64,000 nt of DNA from Microcaldota archaeon. Lineage in GTDB: Archaea > Micrarchaeota > Micrarchaeia > Micrarchaeales > Micrarchaeaceae. The notes under the pieces are model-generated. The model was not told where the DNA came from. It did no database searches and saw nothing but the letters and a program-made list of their open reading frames with translations. The position numbers and the translations under genes are program-made. The stretch covers positions 1 through 64,000 of the forward strand of contig JAGWHI010000003.1 in NCBI GenBank assembly GCA_028866905.1. The letters run 5' to 3'. Below are positions 43,814 to 53,039 of the stretch, one piece after another (positions within the stretch are counted from its first letter, which is position 1; every line of letters starts with the position of its first letter).

Positions 43814-44991
43814 GCGCAGCGCAAGCCACCTACGGCCTAAAAGAGGGCATAGACGCCGCTTTGTCGATGATAAGGCGCAAGATGGGCGAGAAGGAGGGCA
43901 GGCCAGTGATAGTGGAGATAGCGGGCGGCACAGGAAGCGGGAAGACCAGCGAGGTGGCGCAGAAGATAATCGGCGCGCTCGGCAGCGACGCCACTGCGCT
44001 CAACATGGACAACTACTACAAGGGGCTTGACGACCGCAGCATTGAGAACATCAGCAAGGGCATATACGTGAATGTCGATACTCCCGACACCACAGACATA
44101 GGGCTCCTTGCCAGGCAGCTGTCCGAGATCTCCGAGGGAAGGAGCGTGGAGATGCCGGTGTTCAGCTTCAAGACGCAGAAGAGGGAGGGCTACCAGAAGT
44201 TCGTGCCCGGAAAGGTGGTAGTAGTCGAGGGGATATTCGGGCTCAACGAGGCGATCGCGAAGTACGGGGACGTCAGGATATTCGTGAGCGCAGGCACCCA
44301 CGGCAGGCTGGTGAGGAGGCTGATACGCGACATGAAAAGGACCGTATGGGCGCCTGGCTTCATACTCGGGTATTTCTCCGAAATCGCGGAGCCCATGCAC
44401 CAGAAGCATGTCGAATCCACAAGGAAGTACGCCGACATCGTGATATCCAACGAGTTCGATGCAAAGTCTGAAACGCCTAGGCTGGAGACCAGGGAGGTGC
44501 AGCTCAAGTTCAGGCACAGCATAACGCGGCAGGAGCTCGAGAGGATCGGCGCTAGGCTGGTCTCCGAGGCCACCGAGCACACCGACAGGTATTACAGCCC
44601 TGACGAGCCCGACCTGGCAAAGACAGGGGAGATATTCAGGGTGAGCGAATCCGGTGACAGGCTTAGCGTGACCTACAAGGGGCCCCTGCAGGCGTCCGGC
44701 ATGAGAAGGCGCCCTGTATACGAGTTCCAGATAGAGAGGAAGGTCGAGGGTTCGGCCACGAAGCTGTACTGCAACCTTGTGAAGGTCGTGAAGAAGAGGC
44801 GCACAGGCTACGTAATAGACGGGGTTAACATATACGTGGACGACGTGGCAAAGGTGGTCGGCGGCAGAGAGCAGGAGATCGGCAGCTTCGTAGAGCTCAG
44901 CTACCATGACGAGAAGGGCATAGAGTCCGTGATGGTGAAGATGGGGCTCGACGCAGGCAAGGGGATAAGGAGCAGCTACTTCGAGATGTGA
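43810..44991 (+). CDS. Uridine kinase-like P-loop domain fused to a CYTH (triphosphate tunnel) domain
   Basis: 393 aa. Residues 30-215 are a uridine/phosphoribulokinase-type domain: P-loop GGTGSGKT (39-46), NMDNYYKGLDD, VVVVEGIFGLNE and RLIRDMKRT. Residues about 220-390 look like a CYTH domain: EVQLKFRHSI (a relaxed ExExK strand), then alternating charged strands (RVSESGDRLSVTYKGP, EFQIERKVEG, YVIDGVNIYVDDV). This order is that of plant TTM1/TTM2, where the tunnel domain is a pyrophosphatase. It overlaps speB by ATGA and precedes ribL by 6 nt. Exact substrates are unknown. Confidence 0.82.
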   Translation: MSAAQATYGLKEGIDAALSMIRRKMGEKEGRPVIVEIAGGTGSGKTSEVAQKIIGALGSDATALNMDNYYKGLDDRSIENISKGIYVNVDTPDTTDIGLLARQLSEISEGRSVEMPVFSFKTQKREGYQKFVPGKVVVVEGIFGLNEAIAKYGDVRIFVSAGTHGRLVRRLIRDMKRTVWAPGFILGYFSEIAEPMHQKHVESTRKYADIVISNEFDAKSETPRLETREVQLKFRHSITRQELERIGARLVSEATEHTDRYYSPDEPDLAKTGEIFRVSESGDRLSVTYKGPLQASGMRRRPVYEFQIERKVEGSATKLYCNLVKVVKKRRTGYVIDGVNIYVDDVAKVVGGREQEIGSFVELSYHDEKGIESVMVKMGLDAGKGIRSSYFEM

Positions 44992-44997
44992 GGGCTT

Positions 44998-45432
44998 ATG
45001 GCAGGGAAATCCGTTGTGCTGGCGTTCGGGTCCTTCGACATACTCCATCCGGGCCACCTCGCATACCTGAAGAGGGCGAAGCGCCTGGGCGACATGCTCA
45101 TCGTAGTTGTTTCAAGGGACAGCAGCATACGCACGATAAAAGGCCGCGAGCCGTACATGGATGAGAGGGCAAGGCTCGAGATCGTGGGTTCCTTAAGGTT
45201 CGTGGACAAGGCTGTGCTGGGCAACAGGCTGAAGCGGGAAGCCGACAAGTACGCTATAATATCGAGGTACATGCCGGACGTGCTGGCGTTCGGATACGAC
45301 CAGAAGATAAACACTGGAGAGCTCAGGGAGTGGTTGAAGTCCAGGGGGATAAAATGCAGGATAGCCAGGATACGCGACTCGGTGAGCCCCAGGTCCTTCA
45401 AGAGCTCCAGGATATTCGGAAGGCTCAGCTGA
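44998..45432 (+). CDS. ribL: FAD synthetase, archaeal RibL type (cytidylyltransferase-like)
   Basis: 144 aa. The nucleotidyltransferase signature GSFDILHPGHLAYL has H17 and H20 of the HxGH motif, and a later RIRDSVSPRSFKSSRI segment holds the second nucleotide motif (ISSxxR-like). It adenylates FMN to FAD in archaea; glycerol-3-phosphate cytidylyltransferase is the main alternative. It is last in the ahcY-speB-kinase run and overlaps the convergent 45425 gene by 8 nt. Confidence 0.85.
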   Translation: MAGKSVVLAFGSFDILHPGHLAYLKRAKRLGDMLIVVVSRDSSIRTIKGREPYMDERARLEIVGSLRFVDKAVLGNRLKREADKYAIISRYMPDVLAFGYDQKINTGELREWLKSRGIKCRIARIRDSVSPRSFKSSRIFGRLS

Positions 45433-45958
45433 AGTAGAAGGCTATGCCGCACCTTGCCAGGAAGTCCTGGTTGCCGTAGAAGTATAGGTTGTGGCCGGAT
45501 ACGACAGTGCCGTTGCCGTTAGCGCTGTAGTTTAGGAATATGCTCGGGTACTTGTCGCTGAGCGCAATGCAGGACTGCGCTGTGGAGTTTGTGAGAGTCT
45601 CATGCGGCGTGCCCAGGCCGGTCGGTATGCCGGTGCACCTTGTGCTGTTCACTATGTAGAAGCTTATCGTGGAGACGTTCTTGCGGATAGCGGCGCTCTC
45701 CTCGAGCTTCTGGAGCAGGACCGATGCGCAGCTGTCAGTGGCGACGAAGCTGGTCGAGTTGTTGAACACCGAGTAGACTATGACGTTCGGCGATGAGACG
45801 AACGCGCCCTTGAAGGATTGGAATGTCTGGCCAGAACCGCCGGAAATGAGTATCGCCTCGGCCCAGATCGCAACCACGATTATCACTATGGCTGCTACTA
45901 TGACCCTGTCAGTGCCTGATGTGGTGCGGCGATCCTTAGCGTGGGATTTTTCTGCCAT
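45425..45958 (-). CDS. Membrane-anchored extracellular protein with four Cys
   Basis: 177 aa. A basic N-terminus (1-17), one membrane helix (18-40) and an extracellular domain (45-177) with four Cys (spaced about 30-40 residues apart) and many N-x-S/T sequons. The Cys spacing and segments (SCIALSDKYPSIFLNY; LYFYGNQDFLARCG) resemble the C-terminal domain of the neighbouring 697-aa protein, so the two probably share a domain. The function is unknown. It lies 9 nt after the 45968 gene, likely the same transcript. Confidence 0.6.
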   Translation of the reverse strand: MAEKSHAKDRRTTSGTDRVIVAAIVIIVVAIWAEAILISGGSGQTFQSFKGAFVSSPNVIVYSVFNNSTSFVATDSCASVLLQKLEESAAIRKNVSTISFYIVNSTRCTGIPTGLGTPHETLTNSTAQSCIALSDKYPSIFLNYSANGNGTVVSGHNLYFYGNQDFLARCGIAFYFS

Positions 45959-45967
45959 TCCATCACT

Positions 45968-48061
45968 TCAGCGGAGGGTGTTGAGCGCGGCGTTCGCCAG
46001 GCAGGATGCGCCGTTGGCAGCCTGGCCGCTCGCGTAAAGCACAGTGCCGTACAGCCCCTTGTAGATGAGGGATGTGGTATGCGGCACGCTGTCTATGAAC
46101 ACCATTGGCGTGCCAGACGAGAGGATGTAGTCGTAGCAAGACTGGCCGCCGTATGTGAGTCCGTGCACCGATACGCTGCAGCTGTAGTTCGCGGATATGC
46201 TTATCACCTGCACCGCCTTCGACATCGTAGACGCGGTGTGGTTCAGCGCAGCTATGCACTGGCTGACCGAGGAGTTGGCCGACCCGTTGACCCCTATCAC
46301 GAGGCTGGCCTGGGAGCCCGCCTGCTGCACGAAGCTTGATATCGGCAGGAAGGCGTTGGCCTGCGAGGAGAGCGCGTAGGTCTCGTATGCGTACGCGAGC
46401 ACGATTATGAACAGCACTATGAAGAGCAGGCGCCATGCCTTGTGCGCGCCCGGCGTGTGCCTCAGCTTGCCCCGCCTGTTGAACCTGTGGTATGTAGCGA
46501 AGTATATCAGCGCAAGTATGACTATGCCGATTATGAACGACAGCATCGCTGCGTAGCCAGGTGCCGCTGCTATCTTTGAGGCAGGGTTGATCTGCTGGCC
46601 CGACAGCATCGCGTTCACGAACCCGGAGTCGAACGACTTGACCATAAGCGGGAGGCTTGTAGGGACGTAGAAGTTGAGCTGCGACGATATCGACTGGAGC
46701 TGCGCCCTTATCGACGACAGCTCGGACGTGTTCAGGTTGCCCTTGAGCTTCAGGTCGAGCGCCTGCTGCTCCGAAGCGAGCTGCGCTATGCCCGACGGCA
46801 CGCTCTGGTAGTTGAGCTGCCCTATTATGAGCTTCTGGGTGTTGTTGACGGCAAGGTTGTACGTTGGCGTGAAGTTAGCAGCGAGCACGCGGTACTGCGC
46901 CGTCAGGTTTGACAGGAGACCCTTCATCTGCGTTGTGACTACTGTTACGTTCTGCGATGCGCCAGCCGATACGAACGAAGCGAAGCCCTTCTCCAGGTTG
47001 GCCAGCGATGCGCTGAGCGAGGCGCTCTGAAGGTTCTTCAGCAGCGCAGTTGCGTTGGCCACAGAGGAGTTGTATTCGGGATAGAGCGTTGCGATGGACC
47101 TGTTGAACAGCGCGCCGTTCTGCTCCCTGAGCACGGGCAGGTAATAGGAGAACGCCAGTGATGTGGCGTTGCCGGCCCAGGCCCTTACCGTGGCGTTGGA
47201 TATCGGCGAGTCGAGGATACCTGTCACAGTAGCAGTTATCGAGTTGGTGGCTGTAGAGTTGAATGTAGGAGTGGAGCAGAAACCAGTCATTGCGCAGTAC
47301 CATGGAAGGTTGGTGACCGCGTAGTTAGAGCATGTGGCTATCGTAGTCGGCGTCACGTTGGATGGAGGGGGGAACACCGTTATCCTGGAGAAGTTTGTGG
47401 TTGTGGCTGTTATGCTTTTTATGGAGTTGTATAGCACGCTAGCCCTGCTTATGATGTTGCTCCTGTTTATGCCATTGAGCGCTGCGAAGTACTGGTTGTA
47501 GCTGCGGTTGAGTATTGAGTAGTTCTGGTAGAGGTTCATTATGCCGTACCCGAATGTGCTTGTAGGTCCTCCAAAGTCGTTCAGCGCCTTCTTGCATATC
47601 GGCGCTGTGCTGCACGAGTAGCACGTGTTCGCAAGAGTGCAGGTGAAGCCGCTGGTGTAGCCGGTCTCGAGCAGGCATTCCGCTAGGCCTGTTGAGTTGG
47701 CCTTCTTTATGTACGCCGACATTGTGGTGCTGAGGCTGGCCAGCGTAGCGTTGGACGGGTAGTAGATGCCATACAGGTACGGGCTCAGCACAGAGAACGC
47801 GGTTGCGTTGGACGTCACGAAAGAGAATTTTCCCGATGTGGCGTTGACTATGAAGTAATTGTTCGCGGTGACATGGCCTATCGAATACAGGGAGTTTCCG
47901 ACCGTCACGTTGGTGAAGTTTATCCCAGATATGGTAGAGTTGCTGATGTACGTCGAGAGGAATCCTGACAGCTGTACGCCTGCGGACGCGCCGAACGCGG
48001 TGCCGGAAAGGCCCAATGCCAGAACAAGGGCTAGGAATATTCCCGTCTTCACTGTCGCCAC
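45968..48061 (-). CDS. Large secreted/membrane glycoprotein, 697 aa
   Basis: Signal peptide at 1-25 (GIFLALVLALGLSGTAFG), then about 490 extracellular residues very rich in Asn, Ser and Thr (dozens of sequons), including a Cys-rich patch (CTLANTCYSCSTAPIC). A helical region (about 330-480) is followed by two membrane helices (about 500-525 and 545-570) around a basic loop (HRFNRRGKLRHTPGAHK), and a final extracellular Cys-containing domain (590-697). No family is recognised. The architecture suggests a surface receptor, adhesin or envelope scaffold. Confidence 0.6.
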   Translation of the reverse strand: MATVKTGIFLALVLALGLSGTAFGASAGVQLSGFLSTYISNSTISGINFTNVTVGNSLYSIGHVTANNYFIVNATSGKFSFVTSNATAFSVLSPYLYGIYYPSNATLASLSTTMSAYIKKANSTGLAECLLETGYTSGFTCTLANTCYSCSTAPICKKALNDFGGPTSTFGYGIMNLYQNYSILNRSYNQYFAALNGINRSNIISRASVLYNSIKSITATTTNFSRITVFPPPSNVTPTTIATCSNYAVTNLPWYCAMTGFCSTPTFNSTATNSITATVTGILDSPISNATVRAWAGNATSLAFSYYLPVLREQNGALFNRSIATLYPEYNSSVANATALLKNLQSASLSASLANLEKGFASFVSAGASQNVTVVTTQMKGLLSNLTAQYRVLAANFTPTYNLAVNNTQKLIIGQLNYQSVPSGIAQLASEQQALDLKLKGNLNTSELSSIRAQLQSISSQLNFYVPTSLPLMVKSFDSGFVNAMLSGQQINPASKIAAAPGYAAMLSFIIGIVILALIYFATYHRFNRRGKLRHTPGAHKAWRLLFIVLFIIVLAYAYETYALSSQANAFLPISSFVQQAGSQASLVIGVNGSANSSVSQCIAALNHTASTMSKAVQVISISANYSCSVSVHGLTYGGQSCYDYILSSGTPMVFIDSVPHTTSLIYKGLYGTVLYASGQAANGASCLANAALNTLR

Positions 48062-48127
48062 CGAACAATAGGTATTGCATAGGAATATTTATATACCTCT
48101 CGACGGCGGAGTATGTTGTTACTTGGC

Positions 48128-49735
48128 TCAGGAGGCGTTGTAGACGTTGATGTAGGTGGGGCTGCTAGTGATGTAGTCGCCTGCGGAATCAACAGCCTGG
48201 AACTTGAACCCGTAATAGCCAGGCGTTGTGCCGCTGGGCGCTATTATCACAAGGTCGTTGTTGGTGCTGGAGAAGGGTGACCAGTAGTTCGACCCTGGGT
48301 TCTCTATCAGCCAGCTGAAGTAGTATGGCGCTGTGCCGCCGTTGATGTACCCGGACAGGCCTATGGTGTCGGTCTGGCCTGTGCCTATGGACAGGCTAGG
48401 GGAGCCTGGGCTTATCGATATGCTGCCGGTCAATCCGGAAGATGCCTGCGGCATGGTCGTAGTGTAAGGCACTGTCGTGGTGTAGGTGGTGTTGGAGTAT
48501 CCGTTTGATACTATAACCTCCGCACCGTTCGACTCCAGGAAGCCGCCCGCGGAGTCGTTCATCAGGAAGTGTATGTAATAAACGCCTGGCTGGGAACCAT
48601 ACGGTGCATCGATTGTTATGCCCTCGTTATTCGTGGATAGCACCTGCTGCGAAGCCCCAGTGACCTCCCACACGTAGTTGTACGGCGGGGTCCCGCCGCT
48701 CACTGATCCGGTCAGGTTTACCATCTGGCTGGGCCCGCCTATCACGAGGTTTATCACCGAGGGAGATATCGTTATGGACCCAGAGAGAGGCCTGGATGAC
48801 GGCACTGTTGTGGTGCTGTAGGCATAGGCGCACTGGGCGCAGTATGTAGTCGTATTGGTATAGCCTGCCGACGACGATCCGCCGAAGGTTATGGGTGCTA
48901 TGTTCGATGTCAGGTTCTCCCCGCTGCCGTCGGTAAGCACGAACTTATAGTAGTATGTCCATGGGTTCATCCCGTTGGCGTATGGGCTGGTCCCGTTGTC
49001 GTATACTGTAAGGTTGCCGTTTTCCGATGATATGGGCTGCCAGAACCCCGACCCGTTCAGCATGCGGTACCACTCGAAGCTGTAGGGGCCGGTCCCTGTG
49101 TATATGGACCCGCTTAGCGATATGTACGTATGCAGGCCAGCGCCTATGTAACTGTTTAGCGGGCTTATCGAAACATATCCCGAAAGGCGCGTGGGCGTCG
49201 GGTTGGATACGTTGCTGTGCACTGTAGTGTAGTTGCTAGAATTGTAATAGGGGTTGTAGGTTGTGGTGCTGGATGTTCCGTTGATGTACCCGCTGAGTAT
49301 GTTCGATGTCAGGTTGGCGCCGGTTGCATCAGTAAGGACTACCTTGAAGTAGTATTGGCCAGGAGGTATGGAGCCCGGCTCGTAGATCATGCTCATGAAT
49401 CCAGGATTTATGACGCAGCCGCACGCCTGGCCGCTGGCCAGGTTCTGCGATTCGATCCACCCGCCGCCTGATGCAGATTCTATGTAGAGGTACTCCGAGT
49501 ACGGAGCCACCCCGTAGCTCGCATTTGTACCTATGGTAAAGGATGTATGGTCTGTTATGTAGTAGCCCGTGGAGCTGCCCAGAGACACGAAGCCAGACAG
49601 GGCCCGCGGTACAGAGGTTGTGTAGTTATAATAACCGTTGTAGGGGTTTGTGTAGTTGTACGAATACGCCAGGTTTATCGATAGCGCCAGCAGGCCAGCA
49701 ACAAACAGCGCTGTAATCCCTAGTATGCGGGCCAT
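48128..49735 (-). CDS. Secreted protein with about four Ig/PKD-like repeats
   Basis: 535 aa from ATG 49735; GTG 49744 is an alternative with good TATA spacing. Signal peptide 1-25 (ILGITALFVAGLLALSINLA). Four repeats of about 100-120 residues follow, each with a GTGPYSFEWYR-, GGTPPYNYVWEV- or GGTAPYYFSWLI-like core and a closing YYFKVVLTDATGANLTSN-like strand, typical of PKD/Ig-like beta-sandwiches. The linkers are Thr/Tyr-rich. There is no membrane helix at the C-terminus, so it may attach to the S-layer. It lies between the S-layer gene and the 697-aa glycoprotein gene. Confidence 0.75.
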   Translation of the reverse strand: MARILGITALFVAGLLALSINLAYSYNYTNPYNGYYNYTTSVPRALSGFVSLGSSTGYYITDHTSFTIGTNASYGVAPYSEYLYIESASGGGWIESQNLASGQACGCVINPGFMSMIYEPGSIPPGQYYFKVVLTDATGANLTSNILSGYINGTSSTTTYNPYYNSSNYTTVHSNVSNPTPTRLSGYVSISPLNSYIGAGLHTYISLSGSIYTGTGPYSFEWYRMLNGSGFWQPISSENGNLTVYDNGTSPYANGMNPWTYYYKFVLTDGSGENLTSNIAPITFGGSSSAGYTNTTTYCAQCAYAYSTTTVPSSRPLSGSITISPSVINLVIGGPSQMVNLTGSVSGGTPPYNYVWEVTGASQQVLSTNNEGITIDAPYGSQPGVYYIHFLMNDSAGGFLESNGAEVIVSNGYSNTTYTTTVPYTTTMPQASSGLTGSISISPGSPSLSIGTGQTDTIGLSGYINGGTAPYYFSWLIENPGSNYWSPFSSTNNDLVIIAPSGTTPGYYGFKFQAVDSAGDYITSSPTYINVYNAS

Positions 49736-49819
49736 TAAAACCACTTGCTAGGTTATAGAGCACGCATGATATTTAAAGCTTGCGCAGGGGGAGAAATGGA
49801 AAAGAGGAATCAGAAGATA

Positions 49820-49884
49820 AACGAATTAAAAGGAAAGAAGAAGGAAAAGAAAAAGAAAGGGTCAGGAGAATTATTCTCCTGCCA
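49820..49884 (-). terminator. Terminator of the S-layer gene (hairpin plus pyrimidine tract)
   Basis: On the minus strand a perfect palindrome (CAGGAGAAT-A-ATTCTCCTG, 49881-49863) contains the S-layer stop codon TAA. It is followed by about 45 nt that are nearly all T and C. Stem plus T-rich tract fits efficient termination of a highly expressed gene. Confidence 0.65.
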
Positions 49885-52800
49885 GCTGGTAGAGCTGCTG
49901 GATGAACGCGTCGGCCTCTGTCATTGTCTGGTTGGCAGAGTATCCCGCTACGTAGATCCTTGGGCCTGTGCTCGCTGTGCCTGTGTAGGTCGCCAGCATA
50001 GGCGCAGACGATGGCGTCACGCTTATGTTTGCTCCCTGCTCAAGCAGCTTGGACATGCTGTTGACATATCCGCTTCCGACCAGCACGTATGCGCTCAACG
50101 GTGCAGACTGCGCCTGCGTATCAAGGACCACTAACGGGTTGCTTCCCGTGAGCAGAGTCTTGAGGTCTGCAGGCTGGCTGTACGATGAAGGCGTCGCTGT
50201 CGCCGTCAGGTTTCCTATTCCGCTGACAGTGTATGTAGCGCCCGGGCCCACGGTCACGTTGGCAGTTACCTTAGCCACTGTGACGTTGCTGACTCCAGGT
50301 ATGCTCACAGCCTGGCCTATTCCGTACGGACCATACGTCTTGTGCGAAGACGTTGCAACTGTCGTAGCTGCTGACGATACTGCGAACTGCAGCGTGTCTA
50401 TGTTCTTGGCGAAGTTGATTGTCAACTGCGTCGGTGTTATAGCTGCCACGCTTGAGCCCCTCTCCGTGCGGAAGCCCTGCCTCGCGTTTATCGTGGTTAC
50501 CGTAGTCGATCCCGTGTACGACACGTTGTTGCGCTGGCTCACTGTGTTCGTGCTCGACGCCGTGTAGTTGAGCTGGAAGCCAGGTGTTGCCTGGTACCCG
50601 CTCGACGAGTTCACGATACCGAACGCCACGTTGTCCTGCGCCACCGTGTTCGCACTCACAGCAATCTCGTTCATTGAGTACGAGTAGTACTGCTGCATAG
50701 CCACTCCACCAGCACCTGCGCCTGTTGTGTCAAACGTAGGCTTTAGGTAGAACGTCGAAGTCGGGTTGCCGTTCTGCTGGTTGTACACCACATTGGCATT
50801 TGTCGCCACAGAGTAGTACACCTTGCCGGACAATGGACCATACACTATCGGAGCACCGCTTGCAAGAGTAGCCGGAACGTTTGCCAGTACTGCCATTGAG
50901 TTCACGCCAAGCGTTGCAAGGCTGTTGTCCTCAACAGTTATCGAGAACGGACCACCTGGTATAGCCCTGTTTATCTGTATGTTCGATATGTTGTAGAACG
51001 ATGTAGACAGAGCCACATTTGCATTATTGCTCGTGAACGTCACAGACTGCGTCTGTGCAGACGTTGCCACGTTGCTCGTGTAACCGGTTATCTGTACAGT
51101 CAGCGGGTTGGTGCTGGTTATGAAGTTTGCAGCACCGAAGCTGTTGTCCAGTATAATTACGTTTACACCGTTAGCAGGTGCACCGCCGTTCGGGTCGTTA
51201 GCCACTATGGAGTTCTGGTTTATGTTCAGCTGGTATGCGCTGAGGTCATAAACTACCTGGCTTCCGGTCTGTCCAGCGAACGTGAATGCGTTCGGTATCT
51301 GGCTTGTGACCGTGAGCTCCTGCGCCGGCTCCGTTATGTTTGTCGGTGCAGCTGTGCTGTGGCTTGTTCCGCCAACGCTTCCAGAGGTTCCCGTGTTCTG
51401 GTAGTTGACCGAGCTGACCGTTGATGCGGCGAATGTCACTGCATCGTAGTTGCCAGATCCCAGTGTGTCACCCACGAACGATATCTTGAACGTCTGCGGG
51501 CTCTGGATGTAGTTGAATGACTGTCCAGGCAGCAGCGTCGTTACCGGCGTAGCGTTGTACAGGACAATGCTCTGGAGCTCCTTTGGCTTTGTTCCTGATG
51601 TGGTGTTGGTCCAAAGCAACCTTGCATACCATCCTGGGTTTGTAGTCTGGTTGTACACCTGCGCGTCAGTTACCTTCTGGACGTTGCTGAATATCTGCAG
51701 CTTTGCCCACTTCTGGTAGAGGTACAGACCTGCGAATGTGCTGTTCACCCTGACGTACACCCTGTGGCCGGATATGTTGAATAGCTGTGTCACACCCGGT
51801 GATACGGAAGTCTTGTTTGTAGCTACACCATTGTAGTAGACCTGCAATGCAGCCTGGCTTATGCCGTTGCTGTTAGGCTGACCAAGGTCCTGCAGCTGCA
51901 CCGTGACCGGACCTGATGTCAGGTTCTGGCCTACGTATATAGTCTGAAGGTTTGTTGCAGCCTGTGCAAGGTAGAGCGAACCACCTCCGACTGTGTTTGT
52001 AGCCGTGGTTAACGTTCCTGAAGGCGAAGACGCGTTCAGTATCGTGTAGTTCGTACCCAACAGCTTTATCGGTACGTTTATGTTCAGGTTGTTGTTGGCC
52101 AGCGAGTTGGATATAGGTGACGAGAATGTCGCCTGGTATGCTCCACCAGCGCTAACTACAGCGAACGAACCGGCATTGTTGTTGTACTGCTGGTCATATA
52201 CGGGGAATCCAGTGAACCATAGGTTCTCTGTCTCTCCCACTGCGCCCCAGTTGTTAGCAAGACCAGAATACTGTGCAGGAGTTATCTGCATTATGTTGTC
52301 GTTGCTCGAGGACGTGAATCCTGAGAACGTTATACCACCACCATTGCTGTTGGCGTTTGGCCCTGACCCAGGAACGAATCCTGCAGCGGTGTAAGGCGAA
52401 GCGACCGGCGATATGCTTGTCGCGTGCGACTCAGGGAAGGTGTACTGGCCAGATCCCTGCAGTGCCTTCGTGAACTGCGGTGTTCCTAATACAACAGCGC
52501 CGTTCAGCACGGAACCTATCAATGCGGTGAATCCATATGATCCGCTCGCTATCGAGGTGCCCGACTGGTTCAGGTAGACCTGCTGGTTAGCAATAGTATA
52601 TCCAGATGATCCGGACACTGTTGCCTTGAGCACCTTCGCAGCCTGTGTAGCGTTGACTGTGGCAGTCACAGGTACCGGCGTTGAGAATGCAAGGTTTCCG
52701 ATCGCAGCGGCGATGTTGCCCGCAGCCACTCCGTCAGAAGGCTGTGCGTGCGATCCTATTACGACCTGCACTACAGGCTGCCCGCTTGCGGTTATTATCG

Positions 52801-52900
52801 GCACGTTCTGGAAAGTAAGGTTCCCAGCAAATGCGCCAATACCTAACATTGTCGCCCCAGCCACTATGGCTGCAATCCTCTTCACGTTTAGACTTTTCAT
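49871..52900 (-). CDS. S-layer protein
   Basis: 1009 aa. An N-terminal signal-like segment (VKRIAAIVAGATMLGIGAFAG, split here as KRIAAIVAGATMLG and IGAFAG) is followed by an almost wholly beta-rich chain of Ser, Thr, Asn, Gly and Val with few Lys/Arg/Cys. The N-terminal PIITASGQPVVQVVIGSHA region and the C-terminal half with LVVLDTQAQ, LVGSGYVNSM and IYVAGYSANQTMTEADAFIQQLY match methanococcal-type S-layer N and C domains, where the ends pack together as a Rossmann-like unit. It should form the cell-wall lattice. Strong TATA box, GGTG RBS and terminator suggest high expression. Confidence 0.85.
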   Translation of the reverse strand: MKSLNVKRIAAIVAGATMLGIGAFAGNLTFQNVPIITASGQPVVQVVIGSHAQPSDGVAAGNIAAAIGNLAFSTPVPVTATVNATQAAKVLKATVSGSSGYTIANQQVYLNQSGTSIASGSYGFTALIGSVLNGAVVLGTPQFTKALQGSGQYTFPESHATSISPVASPYTAAGFVPGSGPNANSNGGGITFSGFTSSSNDNIMQITPAQYSGLANNWGAVGETENLWFTGFPVYDQQYNNNAGSFAVVSAGGAYQATFSSPISNSLANNNLNINVPIKLLGTNYTILNASSPSGTLTTATNTVGGGSLYLAQAATNLQTIYVGQNLTSGPVTVQLQDLGQPNSNGISQAALQVYYNGVATNKTSVSPGVTQLFNISGHRVYVRVNSTFAGLYLYQKWAKLQIFSNVQKVTDAQVYNQTTNPGWYARLLWTNTTSGTKPKELQSIVLYNATPVTTLLPGQSFNYIQSPQTFKISFVGDTLGSGNYDAVTFAASTVSSVNYQNTGTSGSVGGTSHSTAAPTNITEPAQELTVTSQIPNAFTFAGQTGSQVVYDLSAYQLNINQNSIVANDPNGGAPANGVNVIILDNSFGAANFITSTNPLTVQITGYTSNVATSAQTQSVTFTSNNANVALSTSFYNISNIQINRAIPGGPFSITVEDNSLATLGVNSMAVLANVPATLASGAPIVYGPLSGKVYYSVATNANVVYNQQNGNPTSTFYLKPTFDTTGAGAGGVAMQQYYSYSMNEIAVSANTVAQDNVAFGIVNSSSGYQATPGFQLNYTASSTNTVSQRNNVSYTGSTTVTTINARQGFRTERGSSVAAITPTQLTINFAKNIDTLQFAVSSAATTVATSSHKTYGPYGIGQAVSIPGVSNVTVAKVTANVTVGPGATYTVSGIGNLTATATPSSYSQPADLKTLLTGSNPLVVLDTQAQSAPLSAYVLVGSGYVNSMSKLLEQGANISVTPSSAPMLATYTGTASTGPRIYVAGYSANQTMTEADAFIQQLYQLAGE

Positions 52901-52904
52901 ATTT

Positions 52905-52952
52905 ACACCTAAACATTTTTGTGAAATTAGATAGAAAGGTAAAGTATTTAAA
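52905..52952 (-). promoter_or_regulatory. S-layer promoter and RBS
   Basis: TATA-like TTTAAATACTTT (52952-52941) lies about 45 nt before the ATG, and AGGTGT (52910-52905) 4 nt before it. This implies a roughly 20-nt leader. A second TATAAA-type string sits at about 52965-52975. Confidence 0.55.
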
Positions 52953-53039
52953 GGGATACCCGCTTTATACCCTTTTTTTTATAGTTCCCGGAAATCTGTT
53001 CGTTGATTGTCATAGGTACGCTCTTGCATCGTCGCATAA

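Noticed and set aside
43837-45057. Long minus-strand ORF (406 codons) opposite the kinase-CYTH gene
   Set aside because: Antisense shadow with the same His/Leu/Tyr-rich composition. The plus strand has clear P-loop and CYTH features.
49745-50134. Plus-strand ORF (129 codons) with a Lys-rich stretch
   Set aside because: It is antisense to the pyrimidine tract and 3' end of the S-layer gene; the Lys run is the complement of the terminator.
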